Assembly (NCBI RefSeq): GCF_902506345.1
Contig: NZ_LR733413.1
Location: 1,877,683 to 1,941,682, forward strand
DNA length: 64,000 nt
Reading direction: 5' to 3'
Source: Flavobacterium sp. 9R
Lineage (GTDB): Bacteria; Bacteroidota; Bacteroidia; Flavobacteriales; Flavobacteriaceae
The notes beneath the pieces were generated by a model. That model did no database searches, was not told the origin of the DNA, and saw nothing but the letters and a program-made list of their open reading frames with translations. Positions 1-8,717 of this stretch are shown here, one piece after another (position 1 is the first letter of the stretch; every line of letters begins with the position of its first letter). Made by a program: the position numbers and the translations under genes.

Positions 1-23
1 ACGCCTCTCTGCACCCAAACGCC

Positions 24-168
24 CTCGATACAATTTTCAGAAAAAGCTAACGCATTTTCTAAAAACCACTCGGTCTGACGATTCGTATTTCGAGAACTTC
101 TTGAGTCCCCCTAGCGTCAGTTCGAGTAGAATTGAAACGCGATAGCTTTTCAATTCTACTCGAGAACC
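24..168. repeat. REP-like hairpin pair with conserved decamer loop
   Basis: Two copies of the locus hairpin lie head to head downstream of the cupin gene. The left copy has stem AGAAAA (39-44)/TTTTCT (55-60) around loop AGCTAACGCA (45-54). The right copy has a perfect 15-bp stem, CGAGTAGAATTGAAA (123-137) with TTTCAATTCTACTCG (148-162), around loop CGCGATAGCT (138-147), which is nearly the reverse complement of the first loop. CTCGATA opens the element and CTCGAGAAC closes it. The function is unknown; it could be a REP/BIME-type element or a transcript 3' end. Confidence 0.75.
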
Positions 169-173
169 AACAA

Positions 174-659
174 CTACCTCCCAAAATCATCCTGAACACG
201 AACGATATCCTCCTCATCTGACGGAGCACTCGCATCCGTATGTTGCCAAATTTCTGCTATTACAGCCCAGTCTTCTAAACCAATCAAACGGTGACGCTCA
301 CCTTGAGCCAAAGTAATCACAGCACCTCTAGATAATACTTGTAACTCGCCCTCGGTATCGTTAGGACTGGTAATCACACCAGCTTCTCCTTCTATCACTT
401 TCCATATTTCCGCTCTTCTATGGTGGTACTGCCAAGACAAACGATGACCAGGAGCCACCATTAGTATTTTTGGACTTAATTTTCCTGCTATTTTTAATGA
501 CGAAACATCCAAACCATCAAAATACATTGTAGCGAAGGCTTGCGATTGACTTTCATCAATTACTAAAAAACCTCCCCAGGGACGGCTATCGTCAAAACTG
601 GCAATGGTAAAATGCGAGCTCACTTCCTCTTTAACTTTATTAAAAAAAAATGCTTTCAT
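174..659 (-). CDS. Cupin phosphomannose isomerase-like protein (type II PMI domain)
   Basis: This 161-residue single-domain cupin resembles the C-terminal isomerase half of bifunctional ManC/AlgA proteins. The metal-site pattern is visible as H79, H80 and E84 in the first cupin motif and H123 in the second. The C-terminal VQDDFGR is typical of type II phosphomannose isomerases. It lies directly after manC, so it probably supplies mannose-6-phosphate for GDP-mannose synthesis, or acts as a stand-alone regulatory cupin. The start at 659 is an ATG. Hairpin repeats occupy both flanks. The family is clear; the exact substrate is inferred. Confidence 0.8.
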   Translation of the reverse strand: MKAFFFNKVKEEVSSHFTIASFDDSRPWGGFLVIDESQSQAFATMYFDGLDVSSLKIAGKLSPKILMVAPGHRLSWQYHHRRAEIWKVIEGEAGVITSPNDTEGELQVLSRGAVITLAQGERHRLIGLEDWAVIAEIWQHTDASAPSDEEDIVRVQDDFGR

Positions 660-711
660 ATATTATACCCTAGTACTTTTAAAAGTACGATTGATTTTCT
701 TCTAATCCTTT

Positions 712-1794
712 TTATAAATATTCTTTTCCGTAGGTTGCCACCATAGCTCCTGCAACACTCTTGATTTCTTGTTCACTACTTTTAGGATAAATCAACAGTA
801 CTTTTTCATCATCTACAATGATAAAATCGTCCAAGCCTTTAATAACTGCGGCTTTTCCACTAGGCAAATGAATGATACAATTAGAAGTTGCTTCTAAATG
901 CAAATGATCAGTACTCTTCGAATTGTTACTCGCATCTTTAGGCAATACCTCGTGCAACGAAGCCCAAGTCCCCAAATCGCTCCAACCAATATCCGCTGGA
1001 ATTGTAAATACATTTGTTGCTTTTTCCAAAATAGCATAGTCGATAGAGATATTCGGACTGTTGGGATAATTTTCTTGAATAAAGCCTAACTCCTCTGATG
1101 TGTTATAAACCGAGTTACCTTGTTCAAATAATTTCGCTATTTCAGGCGCATGCGTTTGAAACGCTTTTTGGATGCTTTTAGCACTCCAAATAAAGATTCC
1201 GGCATTCCACAAATAATCTCCACTAGCCAAATATTCCTTAGCTTTTTTAAGTACCGGCTTTTCCATAAAACGATTCACTTCATGTACACCCGCTACTGCT
1301 TCCTGTTCAAAATGAATGTACCCATAGCCCGTATCAGGACGTGTTGGGCTAATCCCTAAAGTAAGCAAAGCTTCATTTTTGGAAGTATACTCTAAGGCTT
1401 GGGTGATTTTATCCAGAAACGCAGTTTCTTTCAAAATCAAGTGATCTGATGGCGCTACTACGATATTCGCTTCAGGGTTTTGTTGCAAAATTTTATAGGT
1501 AGCATAAGCTATACAAGGTGCCGTATTATTTCGGCTAGGCTCTAAAAGAATATTACTTGCTGCAATCCCATCCAATTGAGCCATCACCAAGCCTTTATAA
1601 TCTTGATTACTTAGGATATAAATATTTTCTTTTGGACATATTTGTAAAAAACGGGCATAGGTCATTTGCAATAACGACTGCCCCGTCCCCAAAATATCAA
1701 TAAATTGTTTTGGAAAGTGATTCCTGCTCTTTGGCCAAAATCGACTCCCCACACCGCCCGCCATAATCAGGACGTAGGTGTTGTTTTGTTGCAT
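712..1794 (-). CDS. manC: Mannose-1-phosphate guanylyltransferase
   Basis: The protein makes GDP-mannose from mannose-1-phosphate and GTP. I chose the ATG at 1794 (360 residues). The open frame extends to 1953, but those extra 53 residues are unlike the family and come from spacer DNA. The nucleotide-binding signature LIMAGGVGSRFWPKSR is followed by PKQF within the first 30 residues, then EPSRNNTAPC, a YGYI segment, FMEKP and WNAGIFIW, all standard for this family. There is no fused isomerase domain; that activity is probably the separate cupin downstream. It feeds gmd and fcl in the same locus. Confidence 0.93.
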   Translation of the reverse strand: MQQNNTYVLIMAGGVGSRFWPKSRNHFPKQFIDILGTGQSLLQMTYARFLQICPKENIYILSNQDYKGLVMAQLDGIAASNILLEPSRNNTAPCIAYATYKILQQNPEANIVVAPSDHLILKETAFLDKITQALEYTSKNEALLTLGISPTRPDTGYGYIHFEQEAVAGVHEVNRFMEKPVLKKAKEYLASGDYLWNAGIFIWSAKSIQKAFQTHAPEIAKLFEQGNSVYNTSEELGFIQENYPNSPNISIDYAILEKATNVFTIPADIGWSDLGTWASLHEVLPKDASNNSKSTDHLHLEATSNCIIHLPSGKAAVIKGLDDFIIVDDEKVLLIYPKSSEQEIKSVAGAMVATYGKEYL

Positions 1795-1953
1795 TATTTT
1801 TTCTTTATTAAAAACTTTAGTTCCGTTCATAAATAACCCTTTCAGAATTCGAAAAACTGCAAGGGTCACAAATTTTATACTATTTATCAAGAAGGACAGT
1901 GTTCCCAAACGTTCTCGAGTTTCCTTGAATATAAACTGAGATAACCGAAGCAT

Positions 1954-2040
1954 CCGTTCGAGTGCATTAAATTGCGATAGCTATTTAATGTTTATCGAGA
2001 ACCTTGCACAACCGAAAATCGATAACTGATAACCGAAACT
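1954..2040. repeat. REP-like hairpin plus GATAAC-type words downstream of fcl
   Basis: CATTAAAT (1965-1972) pairs with ATTTAATG (1983-1990) around loop TGCGATAGCT (1973-1982). The same decamer loop is carried by different stems elsewhere in the window. TTCGAGT precedes it and TATCGAGAAC follows. From about 2010 the words CGATAACT and GATAACCG run up to the fcl stop codon at 2040. Confidence 0.7.
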
Positions 2041-2972
2041 TACCTCCAATCCTTATCCTTAATTTCTTCATACACCCGTTGAATTCCTTCTTCCAAAGAA
2101 ATTTGAGCTTTCCAACCTAATGCAGTCAATTTAGAAACATCCATCAATTTTCTGGGTGTCCCATCTGGCTTGCTTGGATCGGTTGCAATGGTACCATTGT
2201 ACCCTACAATTTTCTGAACCAACTGTGCTAATTCCAAAATAGAAACATCTTCTCCTACCCCAATATTCACGAGCCCTTCGGCATCATAAGTATTCATTAA
2301 ATAGACACAAGCAGCTGCCAAATCATCAGCATGCAAAAATTCACGCTTAGGACTGCCCGTTCCCCACATGTCTACCGAACGAGCTCCCGAATTTTTGGCG
2401 GTTATGAATTTACGTAATAAGGCAGGTAACACATGTGAATTGTTCAAATCATAATTATCGTTTGGCCCGTACAAATTCGTAGGCATGACCGAAATAAAAT
2501 TACAACCGTATTGCGAACGATACGCATCACACATTTTGATCCCTGCAATCTTTGCAATTGCATAAGGCTCGTTAGTCGGTTCCAAAAGTCCTGTTAGCAA
2601 ATAGTCTTCTTTCAAGGGTTGTGGTGCCATTTTAGGATAAATACAAGAAGACCCTAAAAATAGCAGTTTTTTCACTTGATGCACATAGGCCTGATGAATC
2701 ACATTACTCTGAATCATCATGTTCTCATAAATAAAATCGGCTCTATAGGTATTATTAGCGATAATTCCGCCTACTTTAGCAGCAGCTAAAAAAACATAAT
2801 CTGGTTTTTCAGTTGCAAAAAAATCAGCTACTGCTTGTTGATTACGCAAATCTAATTCACTTGAAGTACGCAATACAAATTTAGTGTAGCCAGCCGCTTC
2901 TAAATTTCGTAAAATAGCCGACCCCACCATTCCGCGGTGACCTGCTATATATATTTTATCTTGTTTGTTCAT
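2040..2972 (-). CDS. fcl: GDP-L-fucose synthase
   Basis: This bifunctional 3,5-epimerase/4-reductase converts GDP-4-keto-6-deoxymannose to GDP-L-fucose. The 310-residue length is normal. The Rossmann glycine motif GHRGMVGS is at residues 11-18, LGSSCIYPK contains the catalytic serine near 108, and Y137/K141 form the YxxxK pair. [12 protein letters not shown] and the C-terminal substrate region are typical. It follows gmd in transcription order, though a 645-bp repeat-rich spacer separates them. Its own stop codon abuts heptamer-like repeats. Confidence 0.95.
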   Translation of the reverse strand: MNKQDKIYIAGHRGMVGSAILRNLEAAGYTKFVLRTSSELDLRNQQAVADFFATEKPDYVFLAAAKVGGIIANNTYRADFIYENMMIQSNVIHQAYVHQVKKLLFLGSSCIYPKMAPQPLKEDYLLTGLLEPTNEPYAIAKIAGIKMCDAYRSQYGCNFISVMPTNLYGPNDNYDLNNSHVLPALLRKFITAKNSGARSVDMWGTGSPKREFLHADDLAAACVYLMNTYDAEGLVNIGVGEDVSILELAQLVQKIVGYNGTIATDPSKPDGTPRKLMDVSKLTALGWKAQISLEEGIQRVYEEIKDKDWR

Positions 2973-3080
2973 TTTTTCTACTTTTAATTGATATCATCAA
3001 TTTGAGTGTGTGTTTTTTAATATTCATGCGATTGCAATCGCCTTTAAAAATGTACAGGGCACAAAAGTGCTCGCTATATT

Positions 3081-3150
3081 CTCGATACAATTTTCAAAAA
3101 AAGCTAACGTATTTTCTGTATCCCGATAGCTATCGGGACGAACTGACATA
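3081..3150. repeat. REP-like hairpin with an 18-bp perfect palindrome
   Basis: CTCGATACAATTTTCA is followed by loop AGCTAACGTA (3102-3111) between A-rich and T-rich arms. Next comes the perfect palindrome TCCCGATAGCTATCGGGA (3121-3138) and the closing CGAACTGAC. The palindrome contains the GATAGCT core of the other loops. An open frame across 3024-3233 only translates this repeat and is not a gene. Confidence 0.65.
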
Positions 3151-3289
3151 AGTGCTTCCCAAATCGTCTTGAAATAACCAAAGCCTGCAGCTAGATAACT
3201 GACATGTCTGTTCGAGTGTTTTTTTAAAGACAATGCGACAGCAATTGACTTTAAAAAATGTATCCAGAACCTTCACTGCAACCAAACGT

Positions 3290-3410
3290 TCTCGATACAA
3301 TTTTCAAAAAAAGCTAAGGCATTTTTTAGAAAACCACTCGAACTGACGAATCGTTTACGTCAGTTCGAGTAGAATTGAAATGCAATAGCTTTTCAATTCA
3401 TATCGAGAAC
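3290..3410. repeat. REP-like hairpin pair
   Basis: The left copy has loop AGCTAAGGCA (3312-3321) between AAAAAA and TTTTTT, extended by TTTTC against GAAAA with one bulged base. The right copy has loop TGCAATAGCT (3381-3390) with stem AATTGAAA/TTTCAATT. Between them is the inverted pair TGACGAATCGTTTACGTCA around 3351-3365. The head-to-head layout matches positions 24-168. Confidence 0.7.
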
Positions 3411-3428
3411 CCTTCTGTGTTCCCAAAT

Positions 3429-3490
3429 ATTCTCGATACATTTTTCAGAAAAAGCTATCGCATTTTCTGGAAAATACTCGAACTGAGAAT
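3429..3490. repeat. REP-like hairpin, 12-bp stem
   Basis: TTTTTCAGAAAA (3441-3452) pairs along its whole length, with one T/G position, to TTTTCTGGAAAA (3463-3474) around loop AGCTATCGCA (3453-3462). TCTCGATACA precedes the stem and ACTCGAACTGAG follows. Confidence 0.7.
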
Positions 3491-3499
3491 AGCAACAGA

Positions 3500-3617
3500 A
3501 ACCCGAAAACTGGTAACTGACTTCTCGATACTATTTTTAAAATAAAGCTGTCGCATTATTACAAAAATCACTCGAAGTGACGAAAGTAACAGATAACCGA
3601 CAACAGAAAACTGATAA
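3500..3617. repeat. REP-like hairpin and GATAACT words abutting the gmd stop
   Basis: Loop AGCTGTCGCA (3546-3555) sits in AATAA/TTATT plus TTTTT/AAAAA arms separated by a two-base mismatch. It is flanked by TTCTCGATAC and CACTCGAAGTGACG. The words GGTAACTGA, GATAACCGA and CTGATAACTA follow, and the last contains the gmd stop codon. With the preceding elements this accounts for most of the fcl-gmd spacer; I see no gene there. Confidence 0.65.
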
Positions 3618-4736
3618 CTAGTTCTCCACTGAAAACCCAGCTTCTCTCAACATTTTTTTCTTCTGATAATACGCCAAATCCCCTTCCATCATCTCTTTCA
3701 CTAATCCGGCCAAATTATATTGAGGCACCCATCCTAGTTTGGTTTTGGACTTCGTTGGATCTCCAATCAACAAATCCACCTCTGTAGGACGAAAATACTG
3801 AGGATCGACTGCAATCACTTGTTTTCCAATTTCCAATTGATAGTTAGGATTCGCACAAGACTTCACATATCCTTTTTCTGCTACTCCTTCGCCTTTGAAC
3901 TCAATTTCAACACCTACTTCGGCAAATGCCATACGCACAAAATCACGAACATAAGTAGTTTCTCCCATAGCAATTACATAATCCTCAGGTACTTCTTGCT
4001 GCAAAATACGCCACATCGCTTCTACATAATCCTTGGCATGTCCCCAGTCGCGTTGTGCATCCAAATTCCCTAAATACAAACAGTCTTGTTGTCCCAAAGC
4101 AATAGCAGCCGTGGCCATCGTAATTTTACGAGTTACAAATGTTTCTCCTCTTCTTGGTGATTCGTGATTAAATAAAATCCCATTACAAGCAAACATTCCA
4201 TAGGCCTCTCTATAATTTTTAGTAATCCAAAAACCATATATTTTAGCCGCACCATAAGGGGAACGCGGATAAAAAGGCGATTGTTCATCATAGAACCCTT
4301 TAGCGTTTTTATTTTCAGCCAAACCACCGTACAATTCTGAGGTAGATGCTTGATAGATACGCGTTTTCTTTTCCAAACCTAAAATTCGAACGGCTTCTAG
4401 AATACGTAGTGTACCAATACCATCTACATTAGCCACATATTCAGGAGAATCAAAAGACACTTTCACATGACTCATGGCTCCTAAATTATAAATTTCATCC
4501 GGTTGCACCTCTTGGATAATTCGGATGATATTGGTAGAATCCGTCAAATCCCCGTAATGCAATTTAAAATTCACATGCGCTTCATGTTGGTCTTGATAGA
4601 TATGATCTATACGTTGGGTATTAAAAGAAGAGGCTCTTCTTTTTACTCCATGTACCATATATCCTTTTTCTAATAAAAGCTCCGCTAAGTACGACCCGTC
4701 TTGTCCTGTAATTCCTGTGATAAGGGCTGTTTTCAT
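3618..4736 (-). CDS. gmd: GDP-mannose 4,6-dehydratase
   Basis: This enzyme converts GDP-mannose to GDP-4-keto-6-deoxymannose, the precursor of GDP-L-fucose. The ATG at 4736 gives 372 residues, beginning [17 protein letters not shown] as in family members; an ATG at 4748 adds only four residues. The NADP-binding motif GITGQDG is at residues 8-14, followed by HYGDLTD, the STSELYG catalytic region and YGAAK (YxxxK). [14 protein letters not shown] is characteristic of Gmd. The stop codon is embedded in a GATAACTA repeat word. Confidence 0.96.
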   Translation of the reverse strand: MKTALITGITGQDGSYLAELLLEKGYMVHGVKRRASSFNTQRIDHIYQDQHEAHVNFKLHYGDLTDSTNIIRIIQEVQPDEIYNLGAMSHVKVSFDSPEYVANVDGIGTLRILEAVRILGLEKKTRIYQASTSELYGGLAENKNAKGFYDEQSPFYPRSPYGAAKIYGFWITKNYREAYGMFACNGILFNHESPRRGETFVTRKITMATAAIALGQQDCLYLGNLDAQRDWGHAKDYVEAMWRILQQEVPEDYVIAMGETTYVRDFVRMAFAEVGVEIEFKGEGVAEKGYVKSCANPNYQLEIGKQVIAVDPQYFRPTEVDLLIGDPTKSKTKLGWVPQYNLAGLVKEMMEGDLAYYQKKKMLREAGFSVEN

Positions 4737-4793
4737 AATATATTTCATTCTTATTTTTTATTAACTATCCTATAAAATTAGTATACCCCTTAA

Positions 4794-5693
4794 TTACAAA
4801 CTATTACTTTTTAAATATTCTAAAACTGATTTTGGTTGCCAACCTACCAATTCTCTCGCTTTTGAATCATCAAAAGTCAAATCAGAAGTTATTTTTCTAA
4901 TTTTGGAAGAATTAATTGGAACGTTGTCTCCAAATATATCTCCACCATACCCCATTAACTTTGCAATAAACAAAGGTAAATTCAAAGGTATTTTCTTCTT
5001 TTTCTGTTTTGAAATAGCGGTACTCAATTCGCTAAAGTTTGGATGAAACCCATCAGTCAGATTATAAATTCCGCCTACGGCAGCCACCTTAAAAATGAAG
5101 TTAGCAACATCTTGTGCCAACACCATACTTTTTCTAGCTTTACCACCTCCAATGTTAAAATAATACCCTTTGTCTATAGCTCTTAGCATAGCACCTAAAT
5201 TACCAGGAGGATTCTTTCCAACTAACAATGGTAAACGCAAAATGGTGCAAACGACATTGTGTTGCTTACACCATTCTTGAACTAGTACCTCAGCTTCAAT
5301 TTTACTTAAACCATAAGCATCCTTAGCAGCTAAAGGAAAATCCTCAGCTATATTGAAACCCTCTTCTTGACCATACACGGAAACTGAACTAATATATACA
5401 AACTGTTTAGGAACTCCATATGCCACCAATCCTTGTAATAAATTTTGAGTTCCTACTATATTGACATCATAAAATTGCTTTTTCTCAGCTTCTGTTTTGG
5501 GAACACTATGTGCTTTTCCTGCGGCATGAATAACCAAATCAAAAGTTTGATTGAAATTGGGAATTTCATTTTCTAAAGTAACCTTATAATCACCAGATGT
5601 CCTTGATAGTCTAAAAATTGAATTTCCTTTGGACAATGCTACTTGGATAGATTTCCCAAGAAAGCCACTTGCGCCTGTTAGCAATACTTGCAT
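4794..5693 (-). CDS. NAD-dependent sugar epimerase/dehydratase
   Basis: A short-chain (extended SDR) nucleotide-sugar enzyme of 299 residues. GASGFLG at residues 7-13 binds the dinucleotide. HAAGKAH, SSVSVYG (102-108) and Y127/K131 form the active site. Overall layout resembles the 4-epimerase/reductase group found beside O-antigen glycosyltransferases (WbpV/FnlB-like), but I cannot assign the sugar. It lies 9 bp upstream of the next gene's... neighbouring glycosyltransferase reading frame in this compact minus-strand run, so it is probably co-transcribed. Confidence 0.75.
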   Translation of the reverse strand: MQVLLTGASGFLGKSIQVALSKGNSIFRLSRTSGDYKVTLENEIPNFNQTFDLVIHAAGKAHSVPKTEAEKKQFYDVNIVGTQNLLQGLVAYGVPKQFVYISSVSVYGQEEGFNIAEDFPLAAKDAYGLSKIEAEVLVQEWCKQHNVVCTILRLPLLVGKNPPGNLGAMLRAIDKGYYFNIGGGKARKSMVLAQDVANFIFKVAAVGGIYNLTDGFHPNFSELSTAISKQKKKKIPLNLPLFIAKLMGYGGDIFGDNVPINSSKIRKITSDLTFDDSKARELVGWQPKSVLEYLKSNSL

Positions 5694-5702
5694 TTCAAAA
5701 GG

Positions 5703-6449
5703 TTAAATAAATTGAGATAAACGTTTGATTATTCTTAATGGCATCAAATAAAAAGGAGCTTGTAAGCCATTCACTTTCCATGCTTTCAATATCTCCTTAT
5801 TTTGGTTAATTATATTCGTATAATTTTGGTTGGTGGCACCACCCAACCTCATCTTAATGATTAATCGATTAATGTATTTTGACTTGAAATTGTGTTTTTT
5901 AAACATACGTAACATCAATTCATAATCCGCAGCCAATTTAAATTGCAAATCAAATAAACCAATTTCTTTATATACTTTTCTTCTAACAAATAATGAAGGA
6001 TGTGGTGGAACATTGGCATTTTCAAAAAAAAGATTATAATACTCTTTTGACTTCCAATTACGCACTACTTTATTGGTATCCTCACTTTTTACATACACCA
6101 AATCCCCATACACTATATCTAACGCAGGATCATTATTGAAATGTTCCATAACAGCTGTAATAATCTCTGAATCTTGATACAAATCATCCGAATTTAATAT
6201 CCCTATCACATCTCCAGTACAAGCATTTATTCCTTTATTCATAGCATCATAAAGCCCTTTGTCCTTTTCTGAAATGAAATACCCAAGCTGGTCTTTGTAT
6301 TCATTTATTAAATTAACAGTGCTGTCTTTTGAGTTACCATCTATAATAACATATTCAATGTTTTTATAAGTCTGTCCAAGAACCGATTGCATTGCATCCT
6401 GAATTGTCTTTTCGTTGTTATACACAACAGTGATAATCGATATCTTCAT
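5703..6449 (-). CDS. Family 2 glycosyltransferase
   Basis: A 248-residue GT-A fold enzyme. It opens with SIITVVYNNEKTI and has an IIDGNSKD nucleotide-binding loop (36-42), a GLYDAMNKG segment and the NSDD metal site at 86-89. GLYDAMNKGI is typical of WcaA-like capsule transferases. No membrane segment is obvious, so it is probably a cytoplasmic or peripheral enzyme adding one sugar to the lipid-linked repeat unit. Its stop is nine bases from the start of the downstream epimerase. Donor and acceptor are not predictable from sequence. Confidence 0.85.
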   Translation of the reverse strand: MKISIITVVYNNEKTIQDAMQSVLGQTYKNIEYVIIDGNSKDSTVNLINEYKDQLGYFISEKDKGLYDAMNKGINACTGDVIGILNSDDLYQDSEIITAVMEHFNNDPALDIVYGDLVYVKSEDTNKVVRNWKSKEYYNLFFENANVPPHPSLFVRRKVYKEIGLFDLQFKLAADYELMLRMFKKHNFKSKYINRLIIKMRLGGATNQNYTNIINQNKEILKAWKVNGLQAPFYLMPLRIIKRLSQFI

Positions 6450-6500
6450 TATTAAATATTTGTAGTAAAAAAATTAATCTTTGTTTATATATATTATTTT

Positions 6501-7634
6501 TTATTTCAACAAACCTTTTTTTCTCATTTCTTCAAGTGATATACTTAATTTATCCTCTTGAATTTCTTGCTCAAGAACCCAGGCTGAAAATTTTTCGATA
6601 CCTTCTTTAAAAAAAACTTTAGGTTCAAATCCTAAACGAGTTTTAATCTTAGTTAAATCAGCATAATTATGACGAATATCTCCTAATCTGAAATTTCCTG
6701 TTATGGTAACTGTAACATTAATTTTATAAGCTTCAATTAGTGAATTTGCAACTTCAAGGACGTCTGTAGCAACACCAGTACCCACATTGAAAACCTGTCC
6801 GTTAGCCTCTTCTTTTTCTATTCCAAGAATTGTCGCCTCAACCACATCGTCGATAAAAACAAAATCTCTCGTCTCTTTACCATCCTCGAAAATCTGAATA
6901 CCATTACTATTTCTTATCTGTGTAGAAAAAATAGATAAAATACCCGTATAAGGATTTTTTAATGATTGGCCTGGTCCATAAACGTTTTGGTATCTAAACG
7001 CTACCGCAGCAACACCAATAGTAGGACATACTGTCATAATCATTTGTTCCTGGTTTTGTTTTGTAATACCATAAACAGATGAGGGATGAATTTTAGACTC
7101 TTCATCTGTTGCTAACAACTCAAGTTCTTGTTTGTCTAAATAGTTAAGCTCAAAATTTCCTGCTAACATATCTTCTTCTTTTCTATGAGAGGGATACACA
7201 ACACCAAGTCTTGGATGTTTATATTTTCCTTCGCCATAAATAGAACGAGAAGAAGCAATAATTACTTTTTCAATTGAATTTTTACAATTTGCTAAAATAT
7301 CGAGCATAATAGCTGTACCTTGAATATTTACTTCTGTATATTTTTCAATACAATACATTGATTGACCCGTTCCCGTTTCAGCAGCTAAATGCACTATGAC
7401 ATTTTGATTTTCAATTGCTTTTTCCCAATCCTCTCTTGAAGTAACGGTTCCATTTATAAATGTGACCTTCTCCTTTATACTTTTAAATAATGGAGAGGTA
7501 ATTTCTGGATTGTCACCATGTATTTGTTTTGAAAGATTATCTAAAACTGTAATTTTATACCCCTTTTCGATAAGCTTAAGCGCAAGATTGCTTCCAATAA
7601 ATCCAGCTCCCCCTGTAATTAATATATTTTTCAT
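6501..7634 (-). CDS. Nucleotide-sugar epimerase (dTDP-L-rhamnose 4-epimerase-like)
   Basis: An extended SDR of 377 residues with GGAGFIG at 8-14, HLAAETGTGQSMY, the catalytic serine in ASSRSIYGEG and Y188/K192. The long insert between SSRSIYGEG and the YxxxK motif (about residues 134-187, including YPSHRKEEDM) is a feature of dTDP-L-rhamnose 4-epimerases (Tll/WbiB type) rather than GalE. RYQNVYGPGQ and RDFVFIDDVVEA are standard SDR segments. No rmlC or rmlD is visible here, so a rhamnose-derived substrate would need genes elsewhere. Substrate assignment is tentative. Confidence 0.7.
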   Translation of the reverse strand: MKNILITGGAGFIGSNLALKLIEKGYKITVLDNLSKQIHGDNPEITSPLFKSIKEKVTFINGTVTSREDWEKAIENQNVIVHLAAETGTGQSMYCIEKYTEVNIQGTAIMLDILANCKNSIEKVIIASSRSIYGEGKYKHPRLGVVYPSHRKEEDMLAGNFELNYLDKQELELLATDEESKIHPSSVYGITKQNQEQMIMTVCPTIGVAAVAFRYQNVYGPGQSLKNPYTGILSIFSTQIRNSNGIQIFEDGKETRDFVFIDDVVEATILGIEKEEANGQVFNVGTGVATDVLEVANSLIEAYKINVTVTITGNFRLGDIRHNYADLTKIKTRLGFEPKVFFKEGIEKFSAWVLEQEIQEDKLSISLEEMRKKGLLK

Positions 7635-7691
7635 TTATTATAAATCTAATTTGTTCTTCATTTTGTTCTCTAAACTATATACTACTATATC

Positions 7692-8711
7692 TTATAATCT
7701 TCTCAATACAGTAAAATACCTGATAAGATTAATATTATTCCGATTGATAATTTTAAACTTTATTAAATAAAACAAAAACTTTTCAAGCTTAGAAAGATAA
7801 TTTTTATGAACTAATTTTTCTTGAATAGCTACTTTAAAAAAAGGTAAATTAAAAACTTTGTCAAGAATTTCATTCTCAACCTTATTGTTACTTCCAAAGA
7901 TTAAAACACTATAAATAATCGAAAAAATAATTCTAATATAAAGTACTTTGAATTTTTCATAAACCTTGCTTAATGTATTTTTTTCCTCAAAAAAATCATA
8001 AAGTCCTTCCAAAACAGATATCTTATCTAAAATTTTAGGAGAAATTGTTTTCATTATAGATCCTGGCCTCTGCCTATATCCTATTAAAACATCTTCCACT
8101 TTTGAAATTTTACTAGCATAAAAAAATGCTTTATATATAAAATCCATATCCTCAAACCAAACTCCTTCCTTAAACTGTAAATTATTACTTTTCAAAAAAT
8201 CGATCTTATAGATTTTGTCCCAAACAGCAAACGATACACAATTTTGAAATAGTTTATCCATTTTATCCTCAAGAGATATAAGATCTTGAATAAAATTTAT
8301 TTTATCAGGCCTAAATTTCTTATTATCTAGTTCTATGAACTCATAATACTGTGCTATCAAAATGTCGGCTTTTTTTACTACAGCTTCTTCAAACATCTTG
8401 TAAATTACAGTTTTATCTTCAATATAATCATCACTATCAAAAAAAATCACATAATCACCTTTAGCAAATTTCAATCCATAATTTCTTGCAGAACTCAATC
8501 CTCCATTTTGTTTCTGCAACAATTTAACATTACTAAATCGTTCTGTAAACTCAATGGCAATATCTGTAGAAAAATCTTGTGACCCATCATCAACAAGAAT
8601 TACTTCACAATTATCCCCAATGGGTAATAAACTATCCAGAAATTGGCGAAAATACAATTCAACATTATAAAAAGGAACTATAATACTAATTTGACAATTC
8701 TTTTTATTCAT
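7692..8711 (-). CDS. Family 2 glycosyltransferase
   Basis: The N-terminal GT-A domain is clear: SIIVPFYNVELY, DDGS at 41-44, GGLSSARNYG at 70-79 and FDSDD at 91-95. FEDMDF near residue 160 is the usual catalytic-region acidic motif. The C-terminal 120 residues are Lys/Ile/Phe-rich, without a recognisable domain. Length is 339 residues. The coding sequence is visibly richer in A/T than gmd or manC, as is common for recently exchanged O-antigen genes. The specific donor is unknown. Confidence 0.82.
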   Translation of the reverse strand: MNKKNCQISIIVPFYNVELYFRQFLDSLLPIGDNCEVILVDDGSQDFSTDIAIEFTERFSNVKLLQKQNGGLSSARNYGLKFAKGDYVIFFDSDDYIEDKTVIYKMFEEAVVKKADILIAQYYEFIELDNKKFRPDKINFIQDLISLEDKMDKLFQNCVSFAVWDKIYKIDFLKSNNLQFKEGVWFEDMDFIYKAFFYASKISKVEDVLIGYRQRPGSIMKTISPKILDKISVLEGLYDFFEEKNTLSKVYEKFKVLYIRIIFSIIYSVLIFGSNNKVENEILDKVFNLPFFKVAIQEKLVHKNYLSKLEKFLFYLIKFKIINRNNINLIRYFTVLRRL

Positions 8712-8717
8712 TTAATT

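Noticed and set aside
1795..1953. N-terminal extension of ManC
   Set aside because: The extra 53 residues do not match the family, while the ATG at 1794 gives the canonical N-terminus.
3024..3233. 69-codon minus-strand open frame
   Set aside because: It translates a copy of the REP-like hairpin and flanking repeat words; no family resemblance.
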